From Brevundimonas intermedia (GTDB lineage Bacteria; Pseudomonadota; Alphaproteobacteria; Caulobacterales; Caulobacteraceae): a DNA stretch of 64,000 bases. Positions 36,594 to 45,551 of this stretch are shown here, piece by piece. Made by a program: the position numbers and the translations under genes. Numbering within the stretch: the first letter of the stretch is position 1; each line of letters opens with the position of its first letter. Below the pieces are notes generated by a model, which was not told the origin of the DNA, searched no databases, and saw only the letters and a program-made list of their open reading frames with translations. The stretch covers positions 752,234 through 816,233 of the forward strand of contig NZ_BSFD01000002.1 of NCBI RefSeq assembly GCF_027922165.1, in the 5' to 3' direction.

Positions 36594-39500
36594 CTAGGCG
36601 TGGATACGCGACGCTCCGGCGAACCGCCAGCGGCCGGCCTCAGAAGACGCCCCTGCCAGTTGGCCGTCTTCGATCTCGCCCGATCGTTTCCAGATAGCCG
36701 AGCTTCCGCTGCCCGCCTTCGGCCCGAACGCCGCAAGGGCTTGCACCAGCTGCTGGTGCTGGGACGCAACTGCGCCCTGGGCGTTGGCTTCAATCGCGCT
36801 CGACAGATCGAACGTCCCGACCGGCGCCGCGACCGACAGATCATCGGGCGAGAGAACCTCGGACCGCCACCATTGCCGACCCACGCCGCTGGAGGCGCGG
36901 CTGAACTCAGCCGGCGCCCAGACATCGCTTTCGTCCGTAACGGCGCTCAACAGGCTAGCGGCCTGATCGATCTCAGGCATCGGGGAGGAGCCGTCCGCAC
37001 GGAGACCCAAATCGCTCTCGAGAACGCGTTCCGGCCGCCCGATCTGACTATCGACCAAGGAAAGCGGCGCGCGGCCGGCGGAATCGGACAACTCCGTCCC
37101 CATGGCAGCGTCCGAGACGCCATCGTCGATGTCAGGACGACCGAAGGCATGACCGAAGGCGCCGCGCATGCCGTCCCCGTCGAACAGACTGCCCAGAACC
37201 CCCTCGTCGGTACGGACATAGTCATCCCCGCGTAGAGCCGCCTCAAGCTTCTCGCGCAGCCGCTGTTCGTCCTCGGTGTAGGTGTTGTCGTGGTCCGAGA
37301 AATCGAACTGAGCGTTCGCCAGGATCGTCTCAAGGGTGATCAGGGAAGACGCGTCGGGGACGACGACATCGAGGTCGATATCTTCGAGCATGGGTTCGGC
37401 GGACAGGATGTCGGCTCTCGTCATCCCTTTCTGCACGAGAGCCGAAGGCCGGCGCAGCGTCGTTTCGCCGAGCGTCGCCGCCAACAGGGCTTGGGCCGCC
37501 GGATCGTTGAGCAGACGACCGAGTTCGCCGTCCGCGCCCAGGGCTCCCCAGGCCGCGACGACCTGCTCGCGTGTCAGCCCCTTCTCCTGAAGCAGCTTGC
37601 GCGCCAGGTTCACGTCATAGGCCGTGCCCTGGCGTCCGTCGGACCAGGTGAAACTCAGGGTGTTGTGCACGAAGTTGTCGCGGGTCATGGCGGCGGTCAT
37701 GCCTGTGCCCTGGCCGGTCAGGTCGATGGCCGTGATTCCCGCCTGTTCCAGGCTGCGCAGCTCGCCATCGGTCGAGCGGCCGTTCTGGTTCCGATCAACC
37801 CAGACCTTCAGCTTCGACCAGCCTTCGTCCAGGATCGTGATCTTGCCGTCGCCGTTCGTATCCCAGGCGCGCAGACCTTCGAGATCGGTCTTGGCGCCTT
37901 CCTTGTCCTGGGTGAACGAGATTTCCGAAAGGTGATTGATCTGACCGTCGCCGTCGCGATCCACGGCCAGCATGCCGTCGGTCGCGCCGACCCACCCGGT
38001 CCGCGCCACCTGGCCGCTTTCAAGACGAGACACGATCTGGGACTGATCAACACCGACCAGATCCAGCCCGTCATCTCCCAGATCGAGGACGATCGGCGCC
38101 CAGCCGCCGCCGTAGTAATCTTGGTTGAGCCAGTTGATATCCAGCTTGCGGATATCGATCCAGGTTCCCCCGGCGTTGATGAACTCGACGGTGTTCCAGG
38201 TTGTCACACCCGTGCTGATGTCGTTCAGGCGCGTGCCTCCCCCGGACACGGTGACATAGTCTCCGTTGCCGCCGTAGAAGATGCGCAGGTCGCCGTTGAC
38301 GACTTCGGTGCGCACCGAATCCGCCGTCACAGTCGCGCCGAACACCAGGGTGTCGTCGCCGCCAGTGTCGTAGATGACGTCCTGGCCGTCGCCGACGTCG
38401 AAGGCGTACTGATCGTCACCCGTTGAGGCGTTGAACTGATCATTGCCGGACCCGCCGATGAAGACGTTGCCCTGCGACTCCCAGCCGTTGCTCGGCGCGC
38501 CGTAGAGGATGTCGTTGCCGCCATAGCCGGCGATCAGGTCGGACTGTCCATTGGGTTCGCCATAGACGACGTCATTACCGTTCCCGCCGACCTTCATCCG
38601 CGTCAGCTGCGACACGTCCAGCTGCCCGGCGCCGTTGAAGTCGATCACCTTCAGCTTGTTGTTGCCGACGGCGACGACATTGCCGTTGATCTGGATGTGG
38701 TCGCTGGTGCCTTGGATGTAGATGTCGAACACGCCCGTGGAGTGGCTTTGCCAGCCGAAGCCCAGGTCGCCGACCTTGACGTCCCCCGAGAAGGACAGGG
38801 TGTTGGAGCCGGAGTTGTCCTCGACCAGTTGGTCGAAGCCGTCTCCGCGATTGAAGTAATAGGTGTCCGATCCGCCGCCGCCCGCCAAGGTGTCGTTGCC
38901 CTTGCCGCCGGTGATGTAGTCGTCGCTGCCCGTCATGCCGATGTAGTCGTCGCCAGACGTGCCGATGACGTGCTCGACCCCGATCAGACTATGCGTGCCG
39001 GCCGTCCCATCGACCGCCCGCCAGTCGGCGATCCCGCCATTGACCTGCAGGCCGGCGCGGTAGCCGGTCTGAGTCTCGTAATGACCTTCGCCCGTGGAGA
39101 TCCAGACGTCCTGTTGGAGCCACTGATCGTATTCCCAGTAACCGCCCTCTACCCAAACTTGGTAGTTCGCGTTGCCTGACGCGAAGCCGGTCGAATAATC
39201 GACCGTGTCGAGGCCGTCGCCGCCTTCGTAGACATCGGACCCGACCGTCGCGACGATCCAGTCATCGCCGTCCAGACCCTTAATCCGGTTCGAGCCCACA
39301 TCGCCCTTCAACTCGTCGGCGAAGCGGGAGCCAGTCAGATGGTCCATGGCGTGCCAACGGTCGCCGGTCGCATGGCCGCCGAACGCCTCACCCGTAGTCA
39401 TGTCGATGAAGACGCCAGCGCTCGAACCTTCGTAGGACAGCGTGCCCTCGCCAGGTCCGACCATATAGTCCGCGCCAGCGCCGCCCTCCAGAATGTCGTT

Positions 39501-42500
39501 GCCGAGATGGCCGTCGAGGAAGTCGTCGCCGTCGCCGCCCTTGAGGATGTTGTCGCCCGCGTCGCCCCACAAATAGTCATTGAACCGGCTCCCGGTGACG
39601 TTCTCGACGCCCTTGATCCAGTCCCCCATGATGTACTTGGCATCGGCCCAATAGGCGTCCCCGTTGGTCCAACTGGTCGGGTGGTTCCACAAAGCCACCC
39701 GAACACCATTGATGCCGCCGGCGGGCATGAGGGTCGCATTGCCCGCATGAGGCCAGAAGTTCGCATCCAGAGGCGCGGTGATCGGCACGGTGAACCGCTC
39801 GTACGAGACAGTGTCCGAGCCTGCACCGGCGTCGACATAGTCCATGATGTTGCCATCATAATTTCCGGACGCCTCCAGTCCCAGAGTATAGCCATCCTGC
39901 TCCATCAGGAAGACGTCGTCGCCATTCTCGCCGAAACCGCCGTCGGTGCCGCCGTTGAAGACGATGGTGTCGTTCCCTTCTCCCCCGAACATGCCTGCGC
40001 TGACGCCATTCCAGGGATTGTCGTCGCCGGCCCCGCTGACGAGATAGTCGTCTCCCGCTCCACCGACGAGGCGATCCCTTCCCTGGCCGCCCAACAGCAC
40101 GTCATTGCCATCGCCGCCCTCGATGGTGTCGTCGCCGTCGCCGCCGTCCAGCCAATCCCATCCCGCCGCGCCCGCCAGATAGTCGCCGTAACGGCTGCCG
40201 ACCACGATGTCGTCGCCGCCGGTATGGGTGACCGTGACCTCTTGCTGATATTCGTAGCCGTATTGGTCGGAGTAGGTTTCGTACTCTGTCGTCTGGCTCC
40301 AATCGCTCCAGCCGACCGCCGCAGTGCGTTGCGCGAAGTCAAGGTAGTCCTTGCCCGACGTATTGCCCTCGGTCAGCTTGACGTAGCCGATCTTGGCCAG
40401 GTCATCGATGCGGATGGCGTTGCCGTCCGCCTCCCAGTCGATGGCGGGCGATCCCGCCCTCTTAATGGTTGGCTGCGTGAAGAACGCGTACGGATCGGCT
40501 TCGCCGGTGGCGAGGATCCTGAGCACCATTCGAGCATGAGTGGCTCCAGCCGGAACAGTCATCGTGTCCGCCAGGAGGTTGAAATTGGCTAGATCGCCGT
40601 GCCATCCGCCGTAATCGCGAGGAGATCCGGCGACAGAACCCACGGCTACCTGAAGACCATTGGCGTCGAGGAACTCGACGTACATGCCGCCAACCCCGCG
40701 GTGCTGAGCAGCCATGACGCTGAATTGATAAGCGACTCCAGCATCGACCGCCACCAGTTCCGATCGGACATCCGCGATAGCCCCGCTGACGGGCGTTCCA
40801 GTCATACGCGCCCAGAAGACGTCATTCCCACTGCCAGACCAATCAGCATTCAAATTGACGCCGTATTCGGCGGCAGAGGTTTGCCAAGTCGCCATCCACC
40901 AACCGGCCGCGCCCTGCGAAAAGTGCGGGTTCAGCAGATCATTGCCCAGCGGCTTGTCCAGCGCCTGGGGCAGGATGGAGAAGACGCCGTCCTGGACTGT
41001 CGGGCCCTTCACCGACAGGGTCATGCCGCCCAGAAGGTCCGTGACCCGCACGTTCTCCATATAGGCGCCGTAGCTTTCCAGACCCATGCTGGTCAGGAAG
41101 CCCTGAAGACCGCCGAAGAAGTCTGTGCTGTTCCACTGGTCCAGCTTCAGTTCGTTGATGCGCTGGAGGGTGATGATCCAGGGGTTGGCGATGGCCTGGT
41201 CTTCCAGGGCCGAGATGATCTTGTCGATCGTCGCCTTATTGCCGTTGTAGAAGGCAAGCTCATTCCCATCCAGAGCGCTGACGCCCTGGGTGTGCGCCTT
41301 GTCGATCGTGGCCTTGTGGGCGGCGTAATAGTCCTTCTCGCCCTGGTTCAGGCTGTTGTAGGCGCCGGTGATGTAGCCGTTGATGAGCTCGCGGTTCTCC
41401 GCATAGAAGCGGTAGTCGGACGCGATCTGCAGGTCGCCCAGCAGGGCCGTCAGATCCGTCGCGACCGAGTTGGCCAGCGCCCGCTTGGCGAAGATGTCGC
41501 CGCCGATGATCTGGGTCTGTTTGATCGACCACATCACCCCCTTGGACACGGCGTCATCGGCCGAGGCCACGTTCTGCTGCGTCGCATTGGGGTTGCCCAG
41601 CTTCACCCACAGCTGACCGCCGGTGTGGCCGTAGAAGCTCTGAAGACCGGCGTCCGAGGCGATGTATTTGCCGTTCCGCCACAGACCGTTGCCCCAGCTC
41701 GTCGCTTCATAGGGCATGTCGCCGGCGAGGACGGTCAAGAAACCGTTCAGCGTATCCCGAGCAGTCTCCGCCATGTTGCGGACGAGCTGGAGATTGCCGC
41801 CGTTCGACGCAGAGGACGCGCCAAGCTGGAACTGGTCGCTGGTGTAGTCGAGATAGACTTCGGCGTTGGCAGTCGGGGTCTTCGGCTTCTTGCGGCCGAA
41901 CAGATTGCCGATCAGAGCGCCGAGGACGAAGCCGACGAAGGCACCTATGCCGGGAACAACCAAGTTCCCTAGCATAGTCAGTTTATATGCACCGCCGACT
42001 ACAGCCATCTTCACGGCAACAAAGGCTCCAGCCGCACTCCCAACAGACGAGAGCACGTTTCCGGCTTGAGTCTGGGGGGCAACGACCATGGCTCCTAGCT
42101 TGGCGCCAAGGAAAGATCCTACAGCATTTAATGCTAAAGCTCCGGCACCGCCGGTAGAGAATCCGCCTTCTCCAAATCCATTTCCAATATTTTCTAAGTT
42201 GAAACCTGTAAATGGACCTGACGAAGATGTCAGAACATTACTGAATGCTTTACTGATAACAGATGAACCGACCGTGTTAAACAACTCCGCACCAAACCCC
42301 TTTAGCCCCAGAGCTTCGCCTAGCTCCATAGCCAAAAGAGAGCTTACTGTCCCGATCGCAGCTTGCTGCATCCTAGAAGCGACATCGGATGAAAAGCCAC
42401 GCTCAGAAGCGGTTGCTGAAACCGCCTGACCGGTCGTTTGGTCGATATTTATTTCTAAGGTAGCCTTCAGATTTCCATTTGCGATAGCGACGGCTAATCT

Positions 42501-43490
42501 TTCACCTATTTCCCCCAAGAAGGAGGAATAAACGATGCCCTTAATCATGTTTCGGCCAGCGAGAGCGCTTCCTAACGAGGAGCCAATCACACTTCCGAAT
42601 TCACCGGCAGTAACAGTTCCCGGAGCCATAACATCGAAAGAGTCGGTGTACTGTCGTTTGAATCCTGAAATCACTAGGTCGCTCGGCGCTGACGAGCTAA
42701 TCTTTTCGGCCCATTTCATGGCCTTTATAACAATCTGAGCCGCCCTATCAGAATAAGCTTCCCAGCTCAGATTAGAGCTAACCTCATAAGCGCTGCCGCC
42801 GGGCTCCCCGCCCGACTTCATATATGCATCGAATATAGACTGCCCGGTTAGCCACGAATCTCGAATGGCTTGATAGTAAGTCTTATCCGCCAGAACCATA
42901 GCCGTTGTGAGGGTACTAGCGGGCGCCAATCTAAGGCTGGCATGCCCGCCAGCCCTCCTCACATAGTCACCAGAAACAACATTTGAATGTTCCCAGGGCG
43001 AATTAAACTCGTGGGATATTCTGTTAATTAGATTAGCCAATACACTCGATGCATCACCATTAAATAGTGATGGACCAAAAAATATTTGGCCTTCTGGAGT
43101 AAGGGGGCTGGGAATTATTGTGAACGCACCAAAAACCGGATTTGGGTCGTCAATAAAATCCTGAACACTCATGCGCCAATTGGCACCGGCGGAACCACCG
43201 CCGTCAGTCCTGTAATTTAATCTCATATCCCACCCATTCTGGGCGTACATATCGAGATCCATAACGACGTTTACGCGCGATGATGGGGTGTCGTGCCAGT
43301 ATAAGACTTCCAATGCATTGACTATGCTCCTCACATCGGCAGTCGAAAAGGACGTCGAAAATGTAAGTTTTGGAAGATTAATGCCGGCGTTAGCTGCCGT
43401 CGGCGGGACGACAATCGTTCGGACACCATTGACCGTAGCCACCTCGAAAACTGGGCGCTGCGCTCGCTTCGGAGAATTGGGCATAGACAT
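36594..43490 (-). CDS. Giant RTX toxin-like calcium-binding protein, 2298 residues
   Basis: Predicted type I secretion substrate. Layout: unique N-terminal region (1-510) with Gly-zipper hydrophobic helices, ending in a strong helix VPGIGAFVGFVLGALIGNLFG near 505-528; an alpha-helical region (530-850); a CBM-like jelly-roll (about 850-1015; LLNPHFSQGAAGWW start); RTX nonapeptide blocks (1090-1160, 1310-1345, 1510-1550, 1630-1720; GGDGDDTIEGGDGNDVLLGG); EF-hand-like DRDGDGQINHLSEI and DTNGDGKITILDEG (1840-1915); a C-terminal tail that should carry the secretion signal. No signal peptide. AAAGGGAAT precedes ATG 43490. The first ~510 codons are much AT-richer than the rest. Target and activity unknown. 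Confidence 0.93.
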   Translation of the reverse strand: MSMPNSPKRAQRPVFEVATVNGVRTIVVPPTAANAGINLPKLTFSTSFSTADVRSIVNALEVLYWHDTPSSRVNVVMDLDMYAQNGWDMRLNYRTDGGGSAGANWRMSVQDFIDDPNPVFGAFTIIPSPLTPEGQIFFGPSLFNGDASSVLANLINRISHEFNSPWEHSNVVSGDYVRRAGGHASLRLAPASTLTTAMVLADKTYYQAIRDSWLTGQSIFDAYMKSGGEPGGSAYEVSSNLSWEAYSDRAAQIVIKAMKWAEKISSSAPSDLVISGFKRQYTDSFDVMAPGTVTAGEFGSVIGSSLGSALAGRNMIKGIVYSSFLGEIGERLAVAIANGNLKATLEINIDQTTGQAVSATASERGFSSDVASRMQQAAIGTVSSLLAMELGEALGLKGFGAELFNTVGSSVISKAFSNVLTSSSGPFTGFNLENIGNGFGEGGFSTGGAGALALNAVGSFLGAKLGAMVVAPQTQAGNVLSSVGSAAGAFVAVKMAVVGGAYKLTMLGNLVVPGIGAFVGFVLGALIGNLFGRKKPKTPTANAEVYLDYTSDQFQLGASSASNGGNLQLVRNMAETARDTLNGFLTVLAGDMPYEATSWGNGLWRNGKYIASDAGLQSFYGHTGGQLWVKLGNPNATQQNVASADDAVSKGVMWSIKQTQIIGGDIFAKRALANSVATDLTALLGDLQIASDYRFYAENRELINGYITGAYNSLNQGEKDYYAAHKATIDKAHTQGVSALDGNELAFYNGNKATIDKIISALEDQAIANPWIITLQRINELKLDQWNSTDFFGGLQGFLTSMGLESYGAYMENVRVTDLLGGMTLSVKGPTVQDGVFSILPQALDKPLGNDLLNPHFSQGAAGWWMATWQTSAAEYGVNLNADWSGSGNDVFWARMTGTPVSGAIADVRSELVAVDAGVAYQFSVMAAQHRGVGGMYVEFLDANGLQVAVGSVAGSPRDYGGWHGDLANFNLLADTMTVPAGATHARMVLRILATGEADPYAFFTQPTIKRAGSPAIDWEADGNAIRIDDLAKIGYVKLTEGNTSGKDYLDFAQRTAAVGWSDWSQTTEYETYSDQYGYEYQQEVTVTHTGGDDIVVGSRYGDYLAGAAGWDWLDGGDGDDTIEGGDGNDVLLGGQGRDRLVGGAGDDYLVSGAGDDNPWNGVSAGMFGGEGNDTIVFNGGTDGGFGENGDDVFLMEQDGYTLGLEASGNYDGNIMDYVDAGAGSDTVSYERFTVPITAPLDANFWPHAGNATLMPAGGINGVRVALWNHPTSWTNGDAYWADAKYIMGDWIKGVENVTGSRFNDYLWGDAGDNILKGGDGDDFLDGHLGNDILEGGAGADYMVGPGEGTLSYEGSSAGVFIDMTTGEAFGGHATGDRWHAMDHLTGSRFADELKGDVGSNRIKGLDGDDWIVATVGSDVYEGGDGLDTVDYSTGFASGNANYQVWVEGGYWEYDQWLQQDVWISTGEGHYETQTGYRAGLQVNGGIADWRAVDGTAGTHSLIGVEHVIGTSGDDYIGMTGSDDYITGGKGNDTLAGGGGSDTYYFNRGDGFDQLVEDNSGSNTLSFSGDVKVGDLGFGWQSHSTGVFDIYIQGTSDHIQINGNVVAVGNNKLKVIDFNGAGQLDVSQLTRMKVGGNGNDVVYGEPNGQSDLIAGYGGNDILYGAPSNGWESQGNVFIGGSGNDQFNASTGDDQYAFDVGDGQDVIYDTGGDDTLVFGATVTADSVRTEVVNGDLRIFYGGNGDYVTVSGGGTRLNDISTGVTTWNTVEFINAGGTWIDIRKLDINWLNQDYYGGGWAPIVLDLGDDGLDLVGVDQSQIVSRLESGQVARTGWVGATDGMLAVDRDGDGQINHLSEISFTQDKEGAKTDLEGLRAWDTNGDGKITILDEGWSKLKVWVDRNQNGRSTDGELRSLEQAGITAIDLTGQGTGMTAAMTRDNFVHNTLSFTWSDGRQGTAYDVNLARKLLQEKGLTREQVVAAWGALGADGELGRLLNDPAAQALLAATLGETTLRRPSALVQKGMTRADILSAEPMLEDIDLDVVVPDASSLITLETILANAQFDFSDHDNTYTEDEQRLREKLEAALRGDDYVRTDEGVLGSLFDGDGMRGAFGHAFGRPDIDDGVSDAAMGTELSDSAGRAPLSLVDSQIGRPERVLESDLGLRADGSSPMPEIDQAASLLSAVTDESDVWAPAEFSRASSGVGRQWWRSEVLSPDDLSVAAPVGTFDLSSAIEANAQGAVASQHQQLVQALAAFGPKAGSGSSAIWKRSGEIEDGQLAGASSEAGRWRFAGASRIHA
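38340..40220 (-). repeat. RTX nonapeptide repeat coding blocks
   Basis: Within the RTX gene, blocks encode tandem GGxGxDxLx nonapeptides: about 40020-40220, 39460-39560, 38840-38960 and 38340-38590. They fold into Ca-binding beta-rolls after export. The blocks are separated by non-repeat beta-rich segments. They are protein-level repeats; the DNA copies are diverged. Confidence 0.85.
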
Positions 43491-43497
43491 ATTCCCT

Positions 43498-44157
43498 TTA
43501 TGATCGACAGGCTAAAGCAGCTAAGGTTGACCCTTGGTCGCGCGCCTCGCGACAAAGTTGAAGGAACTCGCTTCGGTCGCGCCTGCAACCGGCCAGACCG
43601 TCGCGATGGCAAATAGATAACCAATATTTGGCTTCCGGCAGTCCAGTTCGGCACCCAAAGAATTCTCTACCTTCCGCCGGAACGCCACTGCAAACCGACT
43701 GGCGCGCAGCTATAGAAAGCCAATAAATTGCCTCTTTGTTTCGATCTATTACGTCAAGCGAAAGATCATCTAATGATGATATTTCTGATATTGACAGAGC
43801 TATGAGATAAGATGAGAAACCGCTTCCTTTTTTTGACCAACACTTCAGCGCCTCTACTGAGTACATATCAATAGTCGCGTTTGGGTCTAGTGAGCGAAGT
43901 TCCCCATCAAACGACTGACCAATGTCCTCATTCGCCTTTTCGTTCAGGTCGTTTGCTCTTTCGTTTTCCCAGTAATATTCCTCTGGAGACTCCCCAGTAC
44001 AGTCAATATTCTCATTGAATGTTCGATTTTCTATTAGAGCGGTCGATTTGCATGACTGCAAAGTGAAAGAAGCGATCATGATCGCAGCAATGACCGCTAA
44101 GGATAAAGATGTCCGACACGGAATTATGACAAGTTTTCTTGATTTTCGACTGCTCAT
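43498..44157 (-). CDS. Low-GC lipoprotein encoded between hlyD and the RTX gene
   Basis: 219 residues. The N-terminus SLSLAVIAAIMIASFTLQSC looks like a lipoprotein signal (Cys36; Gln at -2 is unusual). The C-terminal half has Cys-rich Sel1-like helices (AIYWLSIAARQSVCSG, AKYWLSICHRDGLAGC). Its start overlaps the HlyD stop by four bases and its stop lies seven bases before the RTX start. It shares the AT-rich composition of the RTX 5' part and not that of the exporter genes. A plausible immunity or chaperone partner of the N-terminal toxin module; this is inference. Confidence 0.75.
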   Translation of the reverse strand: MSSRKSRKLVIIPCRTSLSLAVIAAIMIASFTLQSCKSTALIENRTFNENIDCTGESPEEYYWENERANDLNEKANEDIGQSFDGELRSLDPNATIDMYSVEALKCWSKKGSGFSSYLIALSISEISSLDDLSLDVIDRNKEAIYWLSIAARQSVCSGVPAEGREFFGCRTGLPEAKYWLSICHRDGLAGCRRDRSEFLQLCREARDQGSTLAALACRS

Positions 44158-45551
44158 CGCTCCCTCCCCGCCGTCCCAACCGCCCGCGCAATGGGCGAGA
44201 GCACATAGTCGATCACCCGCCGACGCCCGGTGACGATCTCCACGGTCGCGGCCATGCCCGGCTGCATCACGGCTTGTTCCCCCGTCCCGGTGCGCAGTTG
44301 CGACGCAACCAGTCGTATGCGTGCAGGGAACACCAGTCCGCGCGTTTCGTCTACCGTGGCGTCGGGCGACACATGCTCGACCACGCCCGTCAGACTGCCG
44401 TGGCGGGTGAAGGGATAGGCCTCCAGCTTGACGATGGTGCGCATGCCCGGCCGCACGAAGCCGACGTCGCGGTTCAGGATCAGGGCCTCGACGATCAGGG
44501 CCTCGCCATCCGGCACCAGGGTGACCAGGGCCTGGCCCGCCTCGGCCACCTCACCCAGGGTTGTCACCGAGACCTCGTTGATCGTGCCGGACACCGGCGC
44601 CTTCAGCCGCTGTAGGGATTGCCGCTGGTCGGCCTTGGTCAGGCTTTCGGTGCGGGTGGCGACGACAGCTTCGGCCTCGGCCTTTTCCTGCGCCGCCTGA
44701 CCGCGGAACTGCTCCAGGGCCTGGGCGCGTTCGCGGTCGATCATCCGGGCCTGGGCGCGGGCCTCGGCTTCGCGGTGGCGTTCGGCCGCGAGTTCGCGGC
44801 TGACGGAGATATAGCGTTCCTCCTGCTCCAGCACCCGCAACCGGGCGCCGTAGCCTCTGCGCTCCAGATCCTGGCGGGCGGTCAGTTGCTGGCGCGCCAG
44901 GGGCTGAACCTCCTCGTAGCGGGCGATGTTCTCGGCCGAAGTCATGGCCGCCGAGACCGCGCCTGAGCGACGCGCAGTCAGGGCCGCCAGATTGGCCTGG
45001 TGCTCGCGGATGCGGGCCTCGACCACCTGGCGCTCGGCGGCGACGGCGGCAGGCTCGGCCCCTTGCGGCGCGACGAACTGGATGCGGCCTGTGGCCAGAT
45101 AGCCCAGGATGGCGTCGGCGCGAGCGCGGGTGAGGCGGGCCGAGGCCAGTTCCGCCCGCGCCGTGTCCACATCGGCGTCGGCCAGGGTGGGGTCCAGTTC
45201 GATCAGGGGCTGACCCGCCGTGACGTGCTGGCCTTCGCGCACGTCGATGGCGCGGATGACACCGGCCTCAGCCGCTTCGACGCTGCGCAATCGTCCGGTG
45301 GGGACCAGCCGGCCTTCGCCCACCGCCACCACGTCCACGAAGCTGAAGATGGACCACAGCAGGGCGGCGACGGCGGCGGCGATGATGGTCCAAAGGATGG
45401 CCCGGCCGATCGGCGACGGCGGCGTCTCCGAGATCTCCAGCGCAGCGGGCAGGAACTCCTTCTCGCGCCAGTCCTTCACCCCGGCACGGCGGCGCGCGTT
45501 CTCTTCCTTCCAGGCGTCCTTGAGGACCGATAGGTGGCGTCTCAGGCTCAT
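44154..45551 (-). CDS. HlyD-family type I secretion adaptor
   Basis: A 465-residue membrane fusion protein. Short cytoplasmic N-terminus, one membrane helix (about 43-65; ILWTIIAAAVAALLWSIFSF), lipoyl half-motif VIRAIDVREGQHVTAGQPL, long coiled coil, then the second lipoyl half and beta-barrel (RLKAPVSGTINEVSVTTLGE) and the HlyD-type tail ending in a hydrophobic VIDYVLSPI helix. ATG 45551 overlaps the hlyB stop (ATGA). It links the ABC exporter to a TolC-type channel; no channel gene is in this cluster, so a shared one is presumably used. Confidence 0.92.
   Translation of the reverse strand: MSLRRHLSVLKDAWKEENARRRAGVKDWREKEFLPAALEISETPPSPIGRAILWTIIAAAVAALLWSIFSFVDVVAVGEGRLVPTGRLRSVEAAEAGVIRAIDVREGQHVTAGQPLIELDPTLADADVDTARAELASARLTRARADAILGYLATGRIQFVAPQGAEPAAVAAERQVVEARIREHQANLAALTARRSGAVSAAMTSAENIARYEEVQPLARQQLTARQDLERRGYGARLRVLEQEERYISVSRELAAERHREAEARAQARMIDRERAQALEQFRGQAAQEKAEAEAVVATRTESLTKADQRQSLQRLKAPVSGTINEVSVTTLGEVAEAGQALVTLVPDGEALIVEALILNRDVGFVRPGMRTIVKLEAYPFTRHGSLTGVVEHVSPDATVDETRGLVFPARIRLVASQLRTGTGEQAVMQPGMAATVEIVTGRRRVIDYVLSPIARAVGTAGRER

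Noticed and set aside
38340..40220. Repeat-rich block considered as a CRISPR array
   Set aside because: The repeats are in-frame RTX nonapeptides with diverged DNA, not identical repeats with unique spacers.
42940..43010. HEFNSPWEH in the RTX N-terminus as a zinc protease site
   Set aside because: Spacing is not HExxH and no second zinc ligand motif is apparent.
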